Below are positions 26,218 through 35,633 of a DNA stretch of 64,000 bases, in pieces. The position numbers were made by a program, and so were the translations under genes. A model generated the notes under the pieces. It saw only the letters and a program-made list of their open reading frames with translations, ran no database searches and was not told the origin of the DNA. The DNA is from Belliella aquatica (GTDB lineage Bacteria > Bacteroidota > Bacteroidia > Cytophagales > Cyclobacteriaceae). Numbering within the stretch: the first letter of the stretch is position 1; the number at the start of each line of letters is the position of its first letter. The stretch is taken from contig NZ_BMFD01000011.1 of assembly GCF_014637795.1 (NCBI RefSeq), positions 1 through 64,000 on the forward strand, in the 5' to 3' direction.

Positions 26218-26265
26218 ACTTTTGTTCGAATAGTTTTTTGCATGTAAATATTTCGCTCTCCCTTA

Positions 26266-27966
26266 TCAATACCCAACAGCCGTATCATCACCTCTAGGAT
26301 CAGCTCCACCTTCCAACTTTCCGTCTTTTAATACCAAAATTGCATCTACTTTTCCGATGATAGGTGAAGGAGATTCATTGATCAAATAGCCTTTTGCTTT
26401 GAGCTTTTCCAAGGTTTCTTGGGTAAATACTTCTTTTTCAAATCTGATCTCATCAGGCAGCCACTGATGATGAAATCTAGCTGCATTAACGGCTTCTTGC
26501 ATACCCATTTCAAATTCGATGACATTGAGAATCGTCTGAACCACAGAAGTCATAATGGTCGATCCTCCAGGTGTTCCCACAATCATTAATAGCTGCCCAT
26601 CTTTCTCAACCAAAGTAGGTGTCATGGAGCTAAGCATTCTCTTTCCTGGCTCAATTTTATTCGCCTCGGCTCCAATCAGCCCAAACATATTGGGAACGCC
26701 GGCTTTTGCGGAGAAATCGTCCATCTCGTTGTTCAAGAAAAAACCCAAATCATCACAAAACAACTTTGAGCCAAATGCACCATTAAGCGTAGTTGTGATT
26801 GCCAGAGCATTTCCAAATTGATCTAATATAGAGTAGTGTGTAGTCTCGTCGCTTTCCTGAAATTGAATGCTTCCCTGAGCAACTTCAGAGGAAAGCGTTG
26901 CTTTTTCCTTGGTAAAAGTTGACATACGAGATTTCAGATAGGCTTTATCCAACATTTGAGCAACCGGAACTTCCACAAAATCAGGATCTCCTAAGTAGTA
27001 ATTTCTATCTGCATAAGCTCTTCGCTCAGCTTCTACCAACACTTGGATATATTCTGGTGAATTGTGCTCCATTGATTTCAGATCAAACTCTTCAATCATG
27101 CCGAATATCTGTGCAATCGTGACACCTCCGCTGCTCGGAGGTGCCATAGAGATGATTTTATGACCTCTGTAATCGAAGACAATTGGTTCTCTCCATTGTG
27201 CTTCATAAGAAGCTAAATCTTCCATGGTGATGATTCCGCCTTTTTCTTGAAGAAATTTAACCAATCTCTCTGCAGTTTCACCTTTATAGAATTCATCCCT
27301 ACCATTTTTAGCGATTCTTCTCAAGGTCTCAGCTAAAGCAGGGTATTTGATCGTATCACCTACATTAAACTCTTGGGCAAAAAGGGAGTTTTCTCCACTA
27401 ACTTCAGCAATAACATTTCTATTGCCTCTAAGGCCTGAAGCTTGATTCTCAGTTACCACGGCACCTTTTTCTGCAAATCGAATGACAGGTTCCAATATTT
27501 CTTCCAAAGAAAGTGTCCCAAACTTTCTATGAACTTCCAGAATACCGGCAATTGTTCCGGGAACACCAACAGCTAATGCTCCCGTGGTACTTAATCTTGG
27601 GATTACTTCACCATTTTCATCTAAATACATATCTCTTGTTGCTGCTATAGGTGCTTTTTCTCGATAATCAATAGAACCGATGCTTCCATCTGCCATTCTA
27701 TAAATCATGAAACCACCGCCGCCAAGATTTCCTGCAAAAGGAAATGCGATAGCCAGGGAAAGTTCTGTAGCAACCATCGCATCAAAAGCATTCCCTCCTT
27801 TCTGAAGGATAGAAAGCCCAATCTCTGAGGCTTCTTTTCTTGCAGATACGACCATTGCCTTTTCTGCAATTAATCCTCTTACAACTTTTCTTTCTACAGG
27901 TTTATTACAAGAAGAAACAAAAAGGAATACAAGAATAGAAATACTATAAATAGACCTGATATTCAT
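26266..27966 (-). CDS. ggt: gamma-glutamyltransferase, lipoprotein
   Basis: 566 aa Ntn-hydrolase. The signal peptide has a lipobox (VSSC, Cys20), so it is predicted to be anchored in the periplasm or outer membrane. The autocleavage site precedes Thr375 (ETTHYSILD), which becomes the catalytic N-terminal residue of the small subunit. Other family signatures are GGNAFDAMVA, GNLGGGGFMIY and GTPGGSTIM. It cleaves gamma-glutamyl bonds such as those of glutathione. The S9 peptidase gene lies 1 nt upstream, suggesting joint use in peptide scavenging. Confidence 0.95.
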   Translation of the reverse strand: MNIRSIYSISILVFLFVSSCNKPVERKVVRGLIAEKAMVVSARKEASEIGLSILQKGGNAFDAMVATELSLAIAFPFAGNLGGGGFMIYRMADGSIGSIDYREKAPIAATRDMYLDENGEVIPRLSTTGALAVGVPGTIAGILEVHRKFGTLSLEEILEPVIRFAEKGAVVTENQASGLRGNRNVIAEVSGENSLFAQEFNVGDTIKYPALAETLRRIAKNGRDEFYKGETAERLVKFLQEKGGIITMEDLASYEAQWREPIVFDYRGHKIISMAPPSSGGVTIAQIFGMIEEFDLKSMEHNSPEYIQVLVEAERRAYADRNYYLGDPDFVEVPVAQMLDKAYLKSRMSTFTKEKATLSSEVAQGSIQFQESDETTHYSILDQFGNALAITTTLNGAFGSKLFCDDLGFFLNNEMDDFSAKAGVPNMFGLIGAEANKIEPGKRMLSSMTPTLVEKDGQLLMIVGTPGGSTIMTSVVQTILNVIEFEMGMQEAVNAARFHHQWLPDEIRFEKEVFTQETLEKLKAKGYLINESPSPIIGKVDAILVLKDGKLEGGADPRGDDTAVGY

Positions 27967-27967
27967 T

Positions 27968-30331
27968 TTAATCTAGTAGCGTTGAGTTGAATAACTTCAA
28001 AATACGCTTGTATTCATCAGTCCAACTGCTTGGTTCCACAAAACCGTGATCTTCTACAGGATAAACAGCCATTTCCCAATTGTCTTTTTCTAATTCAATT
28101 AGCCTTTGCGCCAGTCGGACAACATCTTGGAAATGAACATTCGTGTCAATCATACCGTGGGCAATCAATAAATTTCCTTTTAATCCTTCAGCGAAATAAA
28201 TTGGAGAAGAACGTTTGTATGCGATAGGATCATTGAAAGGTTCGTTGAGAATATTGGATGTGTAACCATGGTTATAATGTGCCCAATCTGTTACAGAACG
28301 TAATGCTGCACCTGATTTGAATGTTTCGGATTCATTGAAAAGAGCCATCAAGGTGATGAAACCTCCGTAGCTTCCTCCATAAAGACCAACTCTCTTTGGG
28401 TCTACGCCATGTTGCGCTGCTAAATATTTGGCTCCATCTACATGGTCAGATAAGTCTTTTCCACCCATATGTCGATAGATTCCTGTCCTCCAATCTCTAC
28501 CATATCCAGCTGAACCTCTATAATCAATATCCAAAACGGTATAACCCAAATCGGTTAAAAGATTATGGAACATGTATTCTCTAAAGTAACTTGACCACCA
28601 TTTGTGGACGTTTTGAAGGTAACCGGCACCATGAACAAAGATGACAGCAGCACCATTGTTTTTCTCGGGACTTGGCTTGTATAATCTTGCAGGAACAGAA
28701 GCCCCGTCTTGTGCTGTGAAATTAACCAACTCAGGATCTTTCCAGTTGTAAGCTTTAAATTCCTCGCTTTGACCTGAAGTCAACTGTTTTGATTCTGCTT
28801 TAGCATTATTTGGTTTTAGGAATAATTCCCAAGGCTTGTTGCTGTAGGAATAAAGTATTGCGATATGCTTTTCATCAGGAGAAAGACTGACATCATTATT
28901 GCCAGTCATACTGGTTAATTTCTCCATTTTTCCTCCCATCAAAGGCATTTTATAAAAGTGTCTTTCACCAGGATGAACTTCTGAAGTGGTTAGATACCAA
29001 GATTTTTGATCCTTGGAAATAAACGGGCTAAAAACTTCATATTTTCCACTTGTCAAAGCTTTTTTGCTTCCAGTTGTCACATCTAAAAGATAGAGATGTG
29101 AGTATCCACTTTCTTCTGACTGAAAATAAATGTGCTTGTTATCCGGTAACCAACCTAAGGTTCCTCCTCCATAAGCAGAACCAACACCAGGACCTGCCAC
29201 CCAGGCTTCATCTCTTTGTCTATCCAGCACTTTAAGTTGAGCAGTATTCAAATCCAATTGCGCTATCCATCTGTCTTTGTTGTCCGAAGATCTGATATTG
29301 ACAATTGCAAGACTTCCATCATTTGAGAAAATAGGAGAGGAGATAGTAACATTTCTATCCTTTGCTTCCCATGTTTTCTCTGGATAATCTTTTGTATAAT
29401 CAGGTAAATCTTGAATCCCCGGAAGTTTACTGACATCAATTAAAGTAACTTTTTCGTTTTCGATATCATAAAGTGCCAATTCAACTTTTGTATCAGCGTC
29501 ACCAACTTTAGATCTTGTATTGATGTCAGTGGTATAGCCAGAAACATGCGTATAGTCAGGCACAACTGTTCTTTTATTCTCAGCTCTTGTTATCAAATTA
29601 AAAGTAGCGAATTTTTCATCTGGGCTTAATTGAAGTGAAGAAGCTGACTTTTCGCCTAGATAATATGCAAAAGGTTCCGCTTCAGCAGTGGCTTCTCTAT
29701 AGGCTCTAGAACTCTCTCTTTTTTCCTCTCGCTCCTTTACTACTTGAAGCAATTCAAGATTTTCTTTCCTTAGAGAGGTTTCTCTATCATCAATTTTAAA
29801 CCCTTCTCTACTGATTCTCTTGTTTCCAGAATTGATGTTGGTGACTCTATTGATTTTACCACTTTGGATATCAAGAACGTATAAATTGCCACTTGATTCA
29901 AAAGAAATTCTGTTTTCATTGGCTAAAAATCGTGGTGTACCGATTCTATCACCCCAATTCAGGAGCGAAGTTTTCTTCCCAGAAGAGACTTCATAAAGTA
30001 TTATTTCTCCATTTCTAACAAACACTTTCTTGGTTTGTGCCAGATTGCTGTTGGCAAAAGAAGGAATAAATGAACGCTGCTCTTCTAAGGTTACTTTCTC
30101 GATTTGACCGACCTTACCAACAGCTATTTTATATAAAGAATCTGATGGATTTCCTTCTGGATTATAATTGAAAAGGATGTGTTTTCCTTGTTCATCCCAT
30201 CTAACATTGGAAGGAAAGTTTCCTATCCATTTGGGGTCCTTCATTATTTTTTCTACGCTCAGTTCACTTTGCGCAAATCCAATACTGAATAAAAAGAAGA
30301 AAATAAATACAACTGAAGTAATCTTTCTCAT
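27968..30331 (-). CDS. S9 family peptidase (dipeptidyl peptidase-like), secreted
   Basis: 787 aa from the ATG at 30331 (MRKITSVVFIFFFLFSIGFAQ), which puts the signal peptide at the N-terminus. The ATG at 30352 would add seven charged residues. A beta-propeller spans about 30-530. The C-terminal alpha/beta hydrolase has Ser in YGGSYGGF, Asp in HGMIDTNVHFQD and His in VEDHGFVEP. Such enzymes release dipeptides or act as acylaminoacyl peptidases in the periplasm. It is the first gene of a two-gene operon, with ggt 1 nt downstream. Confidence 0.93.
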   Translation of the reverse strand: MRKITSVVFIFFFLFSIGFAQSELSVEKIMKDPKWIGNFPSNVRWDEQGKHILFNYNPEGNPSDSLYKIAVGKVGQIEKVTLEEQRSFIPSFANSNLAQTKKVFVRNGEIILYEVSSGKKTSLLNWGDRIGTPRFLANENRISFESSGNLYVLDIQSGKINRVTNINSGNKRISREGFKIDDRETSLRKENLELLQVVKEREEKRESSRAYREATAEAEPFAYYLGEKSASSLQLSPDEKFATFNLITRAENKRTVVPDYTHVSGYTTDINTRSKVGDADTKVELALYDIENEKVTLIDVSKLPGIQDLPDYTKDYPEKTWEAKDRNVTISSPIFSNDGSLAIVNIRSSDNKDRWIAQLDLNTAQLKVLDRQRDEAWVAGPGVGSAYGGGTLGWLPDNKHIYFQSEESGYSHLYLLDVTTGSKKALTSGKYEVFSPFISKDQKSWYLTTSEVHPGERHFYKMPLMGGKMEKLTSMTGNNDVSLSPDEKHIAILYSYSNKPWELFLKPNNAKAESKQLTSGQSEEFKAYNWKDPELVNFTAQDGASVPARLYKPSPEKNNGAAVIFVHGAGYLQNVHKWWSSYFREYMFHNLLTDLGYTVLDIDYRGSAGYGRDWRTGIYRHMGGKDLSDHVDGAKYLAAQHGVDPKRVGLYGGSYGGFITLMALFNESETFKSGAALRSVTDWAHYNHGYTSNILNEPFNDPIAYKRSSPIYFAEGLKGNLLIAHGMIDTNVHFQDVVRLAQRLIELEKDNWEMAVYPVEDHGFVEPSSWTDEYKRILKLFNSTLLD

Positions 30332-30415
30332 GTGCTTATATTTTTTTTTCAATTATAAGCATTCAAAAGGAAAAAATTGGTAAAAAAGTATGGATGGTTA
30401 AGAAATTACAAGAGT

Positions 30416-30772
30416 TTAAAGTTTAACAAGGAAATCATTGAGTTCTTTTTCAATAACTCCAATATTCTGCTTCAATGAAATGTAAATGGGATAAGAGTTT
30501 TCTAAATCTGCCTCAATTGCTTCAAGCATTTTTCTCGTGTCGACAGCTCCAATATAACTCATACTGGGTTTAGCTTTGTGACATTTTTTTTTGATCGTTA
30601 CAAAGTCTTTTTCATCATAATGCACATCTAATTGTTTGAGATCATGCAGATTTGTATCCAAAATTATCTGAATCATTTCTCTGATCATTTCTTTATCATC
30701 ATCACCAAAGTATTGAAAAATTGTTTGTGCATTGATTAAATCGTACATATAAATAGGCAGGGTATAAAACAT
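30416..30772 (-). CDS. stand-alone Hpt (histidine phosphotransfer) protein
   Basis: 118 aa, or 110 aa if the internal ATG at 30748 (MYDLINAQ) is used. It is a single helical bundle with the Hpt signature KKKCHKAKPSMSYIGA, where His65 is the phospho-accepting residue. Such proteins relay phosphoryl groups between hybrid kinases and response regulators. No kinase or receiver gene is adjacent, so its partners must be encoded elsewhere. Confidence 0.8.
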   Translation of the reverse strand: MFYTLPIYMYDLINAQTIFQYFGDDDKEMIREMIQIILDTNLHDLKQLDVHYDEKDFVTIKKKCHKAKPSMSYIGAVDTRKMLEAIEADLENSYPIYISLKQNIGVIEKELNDFLVKL

Positions 30773-30856
30773 TAGAAATAGTGTGCTAGTTGACTTTCCG
30801 TAGAATTATATCAACTAAGAATCGAAAGTTAAACATTTTTTTCAAAATCAGTTTAA

Positions 30857-31426
30857 ATGCAAATTAAGAAACAAAAATATTGGAAATCTCTTAATGAAAG
30901 TCTGATGGTGTCTTCTCGTCTTTCTTTATTGATGATACTTGTTTTTTTGGTTGAGATAAGCTTCAATTTCAGATTAGACTTTCTTGGAATTTTTCCATTA
31001 AGCGTGTTCCATCTTCCTGGGATTATTTTCTCTCCCTTTCTTCATGGCAACCATGCACATTTATTAACGAACCTTTTGCCATTTTTCGTCTTGACTACGA
31101 TGCTTTATTTCTTTTATGAGAATATTGCCAACCAAGTTTTTTTAAGTTGTTTGCTTATTACAAATGGTATAGTTTGGCTAGCTGCTAGACCATATACGCA
31201 CATCGGAGCCAGTGGATTAATTTATGGATTGGTCTTTTTTATGATCTTCTTGGGTTTATTTAAAGGAACTTACAAAACAATCGCGATATCAGTTTTCATT
31301 TTAATATTCTATGGAAGTATATTTTATGGGGTAGTTCCAAGCAATGGAAGGGTTTCTTGGGAATCTCATTTAGCAGGAGCTTGCGTGGGAGTAGTCACGG
31401 CTTTTTGGATGAGCAGAAAAGTATAA
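30857..31426 (+). CDS. rhomboid family intramembrane serine protease
   Basis: 189 aa with six hydrophobic helices. The HGNHAHLLTNLLPF motif of helix 2, the catalytic Ser119 in HIGASGLIYG and His171 in WESHLAGACVG are all present, so an active intramembrane protease is expected. Substrates are unknown. The gene is preceded by an 84-bp gap from the divergent Hpt gene. Confidence 0.9.
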   Translation: MQIKKQKYWKSLNESLMVSSRLSLLMILVFLVEISFNFRLDFLGIFPLSVFHLPGIIFSPFLHGNHAHLLTNLLPFFVLTTMLYFFYENIANQVFLSCLLITNGIVWLAARPYTHIGASGLIYGLVFFMIFLGLFKGTYKTIAISVFILIFYGSIFYGVVPSNGRVSWESHLAGACVGVVTAFWMSRKV

Positions 31427-31456
31427 GAAGAAGATTTTTATCCTAGAGGATTCTAG

Positions 31457-31464
31457 TATTTTTG
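31457..31464 (+). promoter_or_regulatory. -7 box upstream of the small membrane protein/DUF2452 genes
   Basis: TATTTTTG is a perfect match to TAnnTTTG, 50 bp before the ATG at 31515. It suggests that the following three genes are transcribed separately from the rhomboid gene. Confidence 0.5.
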
Positions 31465-31514
31465 CAGAAATGAAAACCGTTTACAACAAATAGCTGTTAG
31501 GATACCTATAAATT

Positions 31515-31676
31515 ATGAACAAGAATAAGCTCATCTTTCTAATAATCGCAGGTTTGTTTCTACTTGCCATGATATGGATTGGATATGATATATCAACCCG
31601 TACTACCTTTCCAGGAGCGAAAGGTAATTTGAAAGAAAGAATAGCCCCAAGTGATACCCTTAAAGCAAATGAGTAA
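31515..31676 (+). CDS. small single-span membrane protein
   Basis: 53 aa. The ATG at 31515 opens MNKNKLIFLIIAGLFLLAMI, one membrane helix, followed by a short basic tail with RTTFPGAKGNLKERI. It is below common length cut-offs and easy to miss. Support comes from a perfect -7 box upstream and an 8-bp overlap with the DUF2452 gene start (31669), which indicates coupling. Function is unknown. Confidence 0.65.
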   Translation: MNKNKLIFLIIAGLFLLAMIWIGYDISTRTTFPGAKGNLKERIAPSDTLKANE

Positions 31677-32139
31677 AAAACAAAAAATTGACGTCAATAA
31701 AATAGATTTGGATCGCATGAAGGAAATGACCACTGAAAATCCGGGTCTTTTACCTTATGCACATACATCAGGCGGGGCTATCATTCGTCCTGAAGATAAA
31801 GGCAAGATCACGGGAAGGGCAGTCTCAGCTATGCATTCGCAGACTGACATGCAAATGGCTCAAATCTATCAACAGATGCAATTACTTGCAGATCAGGCAA
31901 AGTTGATTCAAAAAAGAGTAGAGGTTTCTGAAAGAATTTATCAGGCGAGTATCAGCTTCGAGCCACTAATCAATCATATTTACTATTTGTATGAAAAAGA
32001 GAATGGTACAGACTTTTTGAGCATGATTGCGCCAGAAGAATGGGGAAGAAAAAAAGGTTTTGCTAGCTTTGTAGCTGAAATCAAACTTCTCGCTGACCAC
32101 ACTTGGGAAATACTGCGAGAAGGTTCATCAAAACCCTAA
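31669..32139 (+). CDS. DUF2452 family protein
   Basis: 156 aa from the ATG at 31669 (MSKKQKIDVNKIDLDRM); a GTG 18 bp earlier is possible but less likely. The family signatures NPGLLPYAHTSGGAIIRPED, MHSQTDMQMAQIYQQM and SMIAPEEWG are clear. It is a cytosolic protein with no signal or membrane segment, and its function is unknown in the literature I recall. It overlaps both neighbours, so it belongs to a compact three-gene unit. Confidence 0.85.
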   Translation: MSKKQKIDVNKIDLDRMKEMTTENPGLLPYAHTSGGAIIRPEDKGKITGRAVSAMHSQTDMQMAQIYQQMQLLADQAKLIQKRVEVSERIYQASISFEPLINHIYYLYEKENGTDFLSMIAPEEWGRKKGFASFVAEIKLLADHTWEILREGSSKP

Positions 32140-32792
32140 TTCAATTGCACCAAATAAAAGTTGATCATCTGATCCAAATTTTACGAGATTCTGAATATCA
32201 AATTGAGGAAGAGTTTCGCTTAGAAGTCAATCCTGATTACCTTAAAGGAAAGGGTGATGAATTATTAGCAGAGGTTTTTGATTCTTTGGGCGGAAGTGTT
32301 CATCACTTACCTGTGTTAGAAAGATTGAAATTTGATTTCAAAATCAATAGATTTTTATTCATTTATGACGATCCAGTTCACTTTAATAGATATAGATTAA
32401 CAACTTTGAAATCAGATTTATATCATACATTTTCTTATGCATGGTCAGATTCTTATAAAAGACTTTGCAGGACTTTTGAAAAGGATTGTTTGAAGTCAGG
32501 TTTGCAAGAAAGAATATGGTTCGGCCCACCAATTGCCGAAAAAGTATTCGGTAAATCTGAGGAACCTGGAGACTTATCAGGTAATGGAAGTTCAGGTTGG
32601 AAACTCAATGCCTACAATGATGCGCAATATGATTTGCTGACAAGACTTCATGGCTACAAACTAGTCAGAATCCCTGTTTACGAAAATATCATGACAGGAG
32701 GGAGCTTAAAGAAAATCGACGATTTGCTTCTCAATCCAAAAGAGAAAACTTATCAGGCAATTAAAAATTGGTTATTTCGGAAGTTAGTTTAA
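32103..32792 (+). CDS. conserved protein of unknown function
   Basis: 229 aa from the ATG at 32103, which overlaps the DUF2452 gene by 37 nt. A TTG at 32145 would remove the overlap. It is soluble and charged, with SLGGSVHHLPVLERLKFDF, a Trp/Tyr-rich centre and a basic C-terminus (KNWLFRKLV). The conserved-looking HLP and FIYDDPVHFNRYRL blocks do not match any enzyme family I recognise. The overlap suggests it works with the DUF2452 protein. Confidence 0.65.
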   Translation: MGNTARRFIKTLIQLHQIKVDHLIQILRDSEYQIEEEFRLEVNPDYLKGKGDELLAEVFDSLGGSVHHLPVLERLKFDFKINRFLFIYDDPVHFNRYRLTTLKSDLYHTFSYAWSDSYKRLCRTFEKDCLKSGLQERIWFGPPIAEKVFGKSEEPGDLSGNGSSGWKLNAYNDAQYDLLTRLHGYKLVRIPVYENIMTGGSLKKIDDLLLNPKEKTYQAIKNWLFRKLV

Positions 32793-32840
32793 TGATGAAT
32801 CTATAAGCTTTTGATTAGTTTTCAAGATTTATTTTATTTA

Positions 32841-33075
32841 ATAATTAGTTATTAGTTAATTCAGTGAAATAGTTGATTTAGTTATTGGTTAATTAAGTAA
32901 AATAGTTGATTGGTTTTTGAGTAGATGATTTAGTAACTAATCGACTTACTATTCCCTAATTGACTGATCACCCATTCCACAATTCACTGTTCGACTGATC
33001 ACCCAATCCACTATTAACTAATCCACCGATAACCCAATCCACTATTAACTGATAACCAATTGACTGATAACCAAT
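32841..33075. repeat. long degenerate inverted repeat between convergent genes
   Basis: The left half is made of TTAGTTATTAGTTAATT/ATAGTTGATT units. The right half is made of ACTATTAACTGATAACC/AATCCACTATTAACT units, which are roughly their reverse complement. Both flanking genes end here (32792 on plus, 33077 on minus), so transcripts could fold into an extended hairpin. No ORF is seen. Confidence 0.65.
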
Positions 33076-33076
33076 T

Positions 33077-33694
33077 TTAGGAAAACAAACCAAAAATCTC
33101 ACGGTCAACTTGCCCTACAATAGCAGAAAAGTCTTCTTGGTTGGCTACAAAATCCATGTCATTGACATCTACAATCAATAATTTGCCTTTATCATAGTTT
33201 GCAATCCACTCTTCATAGTGGGTATTTAAGTTTTTCAAATAATCAATACGGATTGCATTTTCATAGTCTCTTCCTCTTTTTTCGATTTGGCCAACAAGCT
33301 TTGGAATATCTGCTTTCAGATAAATCAAAAGGTCGGGAGCTTTTACGAAATTGATCATTGAGTGGAACAAGTTCAGGTAATTATCATAATCGCGCTGACT
33401 GATTAAGTTGGATTTATACAGATTAGCTGCAAAAATATAGGCATCTTCATAGATCGTCCGATCTTGAATAATTGATAAGTCACTATTCTGAATGATATTG
33501 ATCTGATTGAATCGGCTATTCAAAAAGTAAACTTGCAGGTGAAAAGACCATCGCTTCATGTCATCATAGAAATCTGCTAAATACGGATTATTTTCTACGG
33601 CCTCAAATTCGGCTTTCCATCCATAATGTTTGGCTAATTTCTCTGTAAGCGTTGTTTTTCCGCTACCTATATTTCCTGATACTGCTATATGCAT
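33077..33694 (-). CDS. deoxynucleoside kinase
   Basis: 205 aa from the ATG at 33694 (MHIAVSGNIGSGKTTL); an ATG 27 bp earlier would displace the P-loop from the N-terminus. The P-loop GNIGSGKTT is followed by EAVENNPYLADFY and the ERS-like/DR segment DRTIYEDAYIFA. A lid-type KRGRDYE motif also appears. It phosphorylates deoxyadenosine, deoxyguanosine or similar nucleosides in salvage. The exact specificity is not readable. Confidence 0.92.
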   Translation of the reverse strand: MHIAVSGNIGSGKTTLTEKLAKHYGWKAEFEAVENNPYLADFYDDMKRWSFHLQVYFLNSRFNQINIIQNSDLSIIQDRTIYEDAYIFAANLYKSNLISQRDYDNYLNLFHSMINFVKAPDLLIYLKADIPKLVGQIEKRGRDYENAIRIDYLKNLNTHYEEWIANYDKGKLLIVDVNDMDFVANQEDFSAIVGQVDREIFGLFS

Positions 33695-33760
33695 TCTGAT
33701 AAAATAAGAGGAAAGAGACAAGTCAAAATTGCCTCTTTCTGATTTTTATTTGATAAACTA

Positions 33761-34651
33761 TTATTTTTTGAATTGAGAAGAAACGACGACTTCTTTGCTT
33801 CCTGGAGTGTATTTGTAGAAACCTTCTCCTGTTTTCGCTCCTTTGTATCCTGCCTCTACCATATTTACCAATAGTGGACATGGTGCGTATTTTGGATTAC
33901 CAAAACCATCATGAAGTACTCTCAAGATAGAAAGACAAACATCCAAACCGATAAAGTCCGCGAGTTGCAAAGGACCCATTGGATGTGCCATTCCTAGCTT
34001 CATAACCGTATCAATTTCTTCTACACCTGCCACACTTTCATAAAGGGTATAAATAGCTTCGTTGATCATTGGCATCAAAATCCTGTTCGCTACAAAACCA
34101 GGATAGTCATTTACCTCAACAGGGACTTTTTCAAGTTTGCGAGACAATTCCATAATCTGGGAAGTTACCTCGTCTGAAGTTGCGTAACCTCTGATCACTT
34201 CAATCAATTTCATTACAGGAACCGGATTCATAAAGTGCATTCCGATGACTTTATCTGGGCGGGAAGTGACTGCACCAATCTTTGTAATTGAAATCGAAGA
34301 AGTATTCGAAGCAAGAATCGTATGAGTTGGACAGATTTTATCCAATTCCCTAAAAATATCCAATTTGATGTTGACATTCTCAGTAGCTGCCTCAACTACC
34401 AAATCTGCGTTTTTTACCCCGTCTTCTGTCTTGGTAAAAGTAGTAATATTGGAAAGTGCTTTGGATTTATCAGCTTCAGAAAGTAAGCCTTTGGAAACTT
34501 GTCTGTCTAAGTTTTTACCAATAGTGGCCAAAGCTTTTTCGAGTGCATTTTGATTGATATCGATCAAGGAAACTTTGTAATCAAATTGAGCAAAAACGTG
34601 CGCAATTCCATTTCCCATTGTTCCTGAGCCGATTACTGCTATATTTTTCAT
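33761..34651 (-). CDS. 3-hydroxybutyryl-CoA dehydrogenase
   Basis: 296 aa. An N-terminal Rossmann domain (IAVIGSGTMGNGIAHVFAQ) is followed by the catalytic segment with His in MHFMNPVPVMKLIEVI and the FVANRILMPMINEA block. The C-terminal dimerisation domain has GMAHPMGPLQLADFIGLD. It interconverts acetoacetyl-CoA or longer 3-ketoacyl-CoA and the 3-hydroxyacyl form with NAD(P)H. It is likely part of fatty acid, amino acid or butyrate metabolism. It lies 66 bp upstream of the kinase gene. Confidence 0.95.
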   Translation of the reverse strand: MKNIAVIGSGTMGNGIAHVFAQFDYKVSLIDINQNALEKALATIGKNLDRQVSKGLLSEADKSKALSNITTFTKTEDGVKNADLVVEAATENVNIKLDIFRELDKICPTHTILASNTSSISITKIGAVTSRPDKVIGMHFMNPVPVMKLIEVIRGYATSDEVTSQIMELSRKLEKVPVEVNDYPGFVANRILMPMINEAIYTLYESVAGVEEIDTVMKLGMAHPMGPLQLADFIGLDVCLSILRVLHDGFGNPKYAPCPLLVNMVEAGYKGAKTGEGFYKYTPGSKEVVVSSQFKK

Positions 34652-34805
34652 GTATAATATGGGTTTATATGAACTGTATTATTAACTAGCTAAGTCAAAA
34701 ATTGTCTTTTCAGCTTCAATATTATTTGCTATTCAATCTTCAAATCTAAATCGATTCACCCCCTTTTCCAATTTCTACTTCAAGTAATTTACTTACCTTT
34801 ACATT

Positions 34806-35633
34806 ATGAAAGAATTGGGTAAAATCAATAGTCTGTTGATCAATAGGTTTACAGCTAATGGTGCATATTTAGCACTTCACGAGGGTGAAGAGGTCTTGTT
34901 GCCAAAAAGTTATTTGAAAGAAGAGTTCAAAGAAGGACAAGAAGTAGAAGTCTTTGTTTATACAGATAGTGAAGATCGTCCTGTCGCCGTGACGAACAGG
35001 CCGGTGGCTCTGTTGGATGAGTTTGCAGTAATGGAGGCTAAAGAGATCACCCGATTTGGTGCCTTTATGGATTGGGGACTGCCCAAAGATTTGTTTGTTC
35101 CCAAATCAGAGATGCATGTGGATATGGTAGAAGGGGAGAAATATCTCGTAAGGGTTTGCTTAGATTATAAAACAGACAGATTGATTGGAGTGAGCAAATA
35201 TGAAGATTTTCTTGAATTAGAAACAAGAGGATTTGAAGAAGGGCAGGAGGTAGAAGCTTTGATTTTTGCTGAAACTGATTTAGGATTTAAGGTCTTAATT
35301 GAAAATGCTTTTGAGGGTTTGTTATACAAAAATGAAGTTTTTGTTCCGCTAGAGTTGGGTGACAAAGTTCGTGCATTCGTAAAAAAGCGAAGAGAAGATG
35401 GCAAATTGGATCTTAGACTGGAACCTATCGGTAGAGAAAAATACGAAGAAGGGGCTGAAAAAATTCTTACTGTCTTAAAAGTAAAGAAATTCTTGCCCCT
35501 TCATGATAAATCATCCCCTGAGTCTATTAAAGAGTTGTTGGGAATGAGTAAAAAGCACTACAAGCAGTCTATAGGTCAATTGTATAAAGCAAAATTAATT
35601 AAGATTTTAGATAATGGAATTGAACTTGTTTAG
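34806..35633 (+). CDS. S1 RNA-binding domain protein (CvfB/YitL-like)
   Basis: 275 aa with consecutive S1-type OB folds (starting LGKINSLLINRFTANGAYL; the second near FGAFMDWGLPKDLFVPKSEM; the third near GFKVLIENAFEGLLY). A C-terminal winged-helix region ends GMSKKHYKQSIGQLYKAKLI. This is the architecture of CvfB/YitL proteins, which bind RNA and affect gene expression. Its last 4 bp overlap the end of the convergent ArsC-fold gene. Confidence 0.9.
   Translation: MKELGKINSLLINRFTANGAYLALHEGEEVLLPKSYLKEEFKEGQEVEVFVYTDSEDRPVAVTNRPVALLDEFAVMEAKEITRFGAFMDWGLPKDLFVPKSEMHVDMVEGEKYLVRVCLDYKTDRLIGVSKYEDFLELETRGFEEGQEVEALIFAETDLGFKVLIENAFEGLLYKNEVFVPLELGDKVRAFVKKRREDGKLDLRLEPIGREKYEEGAEKILTVLKVKKFLPLHDKSSPESIKELLGMSKKHYKQSIGQLYKAKLIKILDNGIELV

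Noticed and set aside
32841-33075. Possible CRISPR array
   Set aside because: The repeat words are degenerate, of variable spacing and arranged as opposed arms; there are no regular unique spacers or cas genes.
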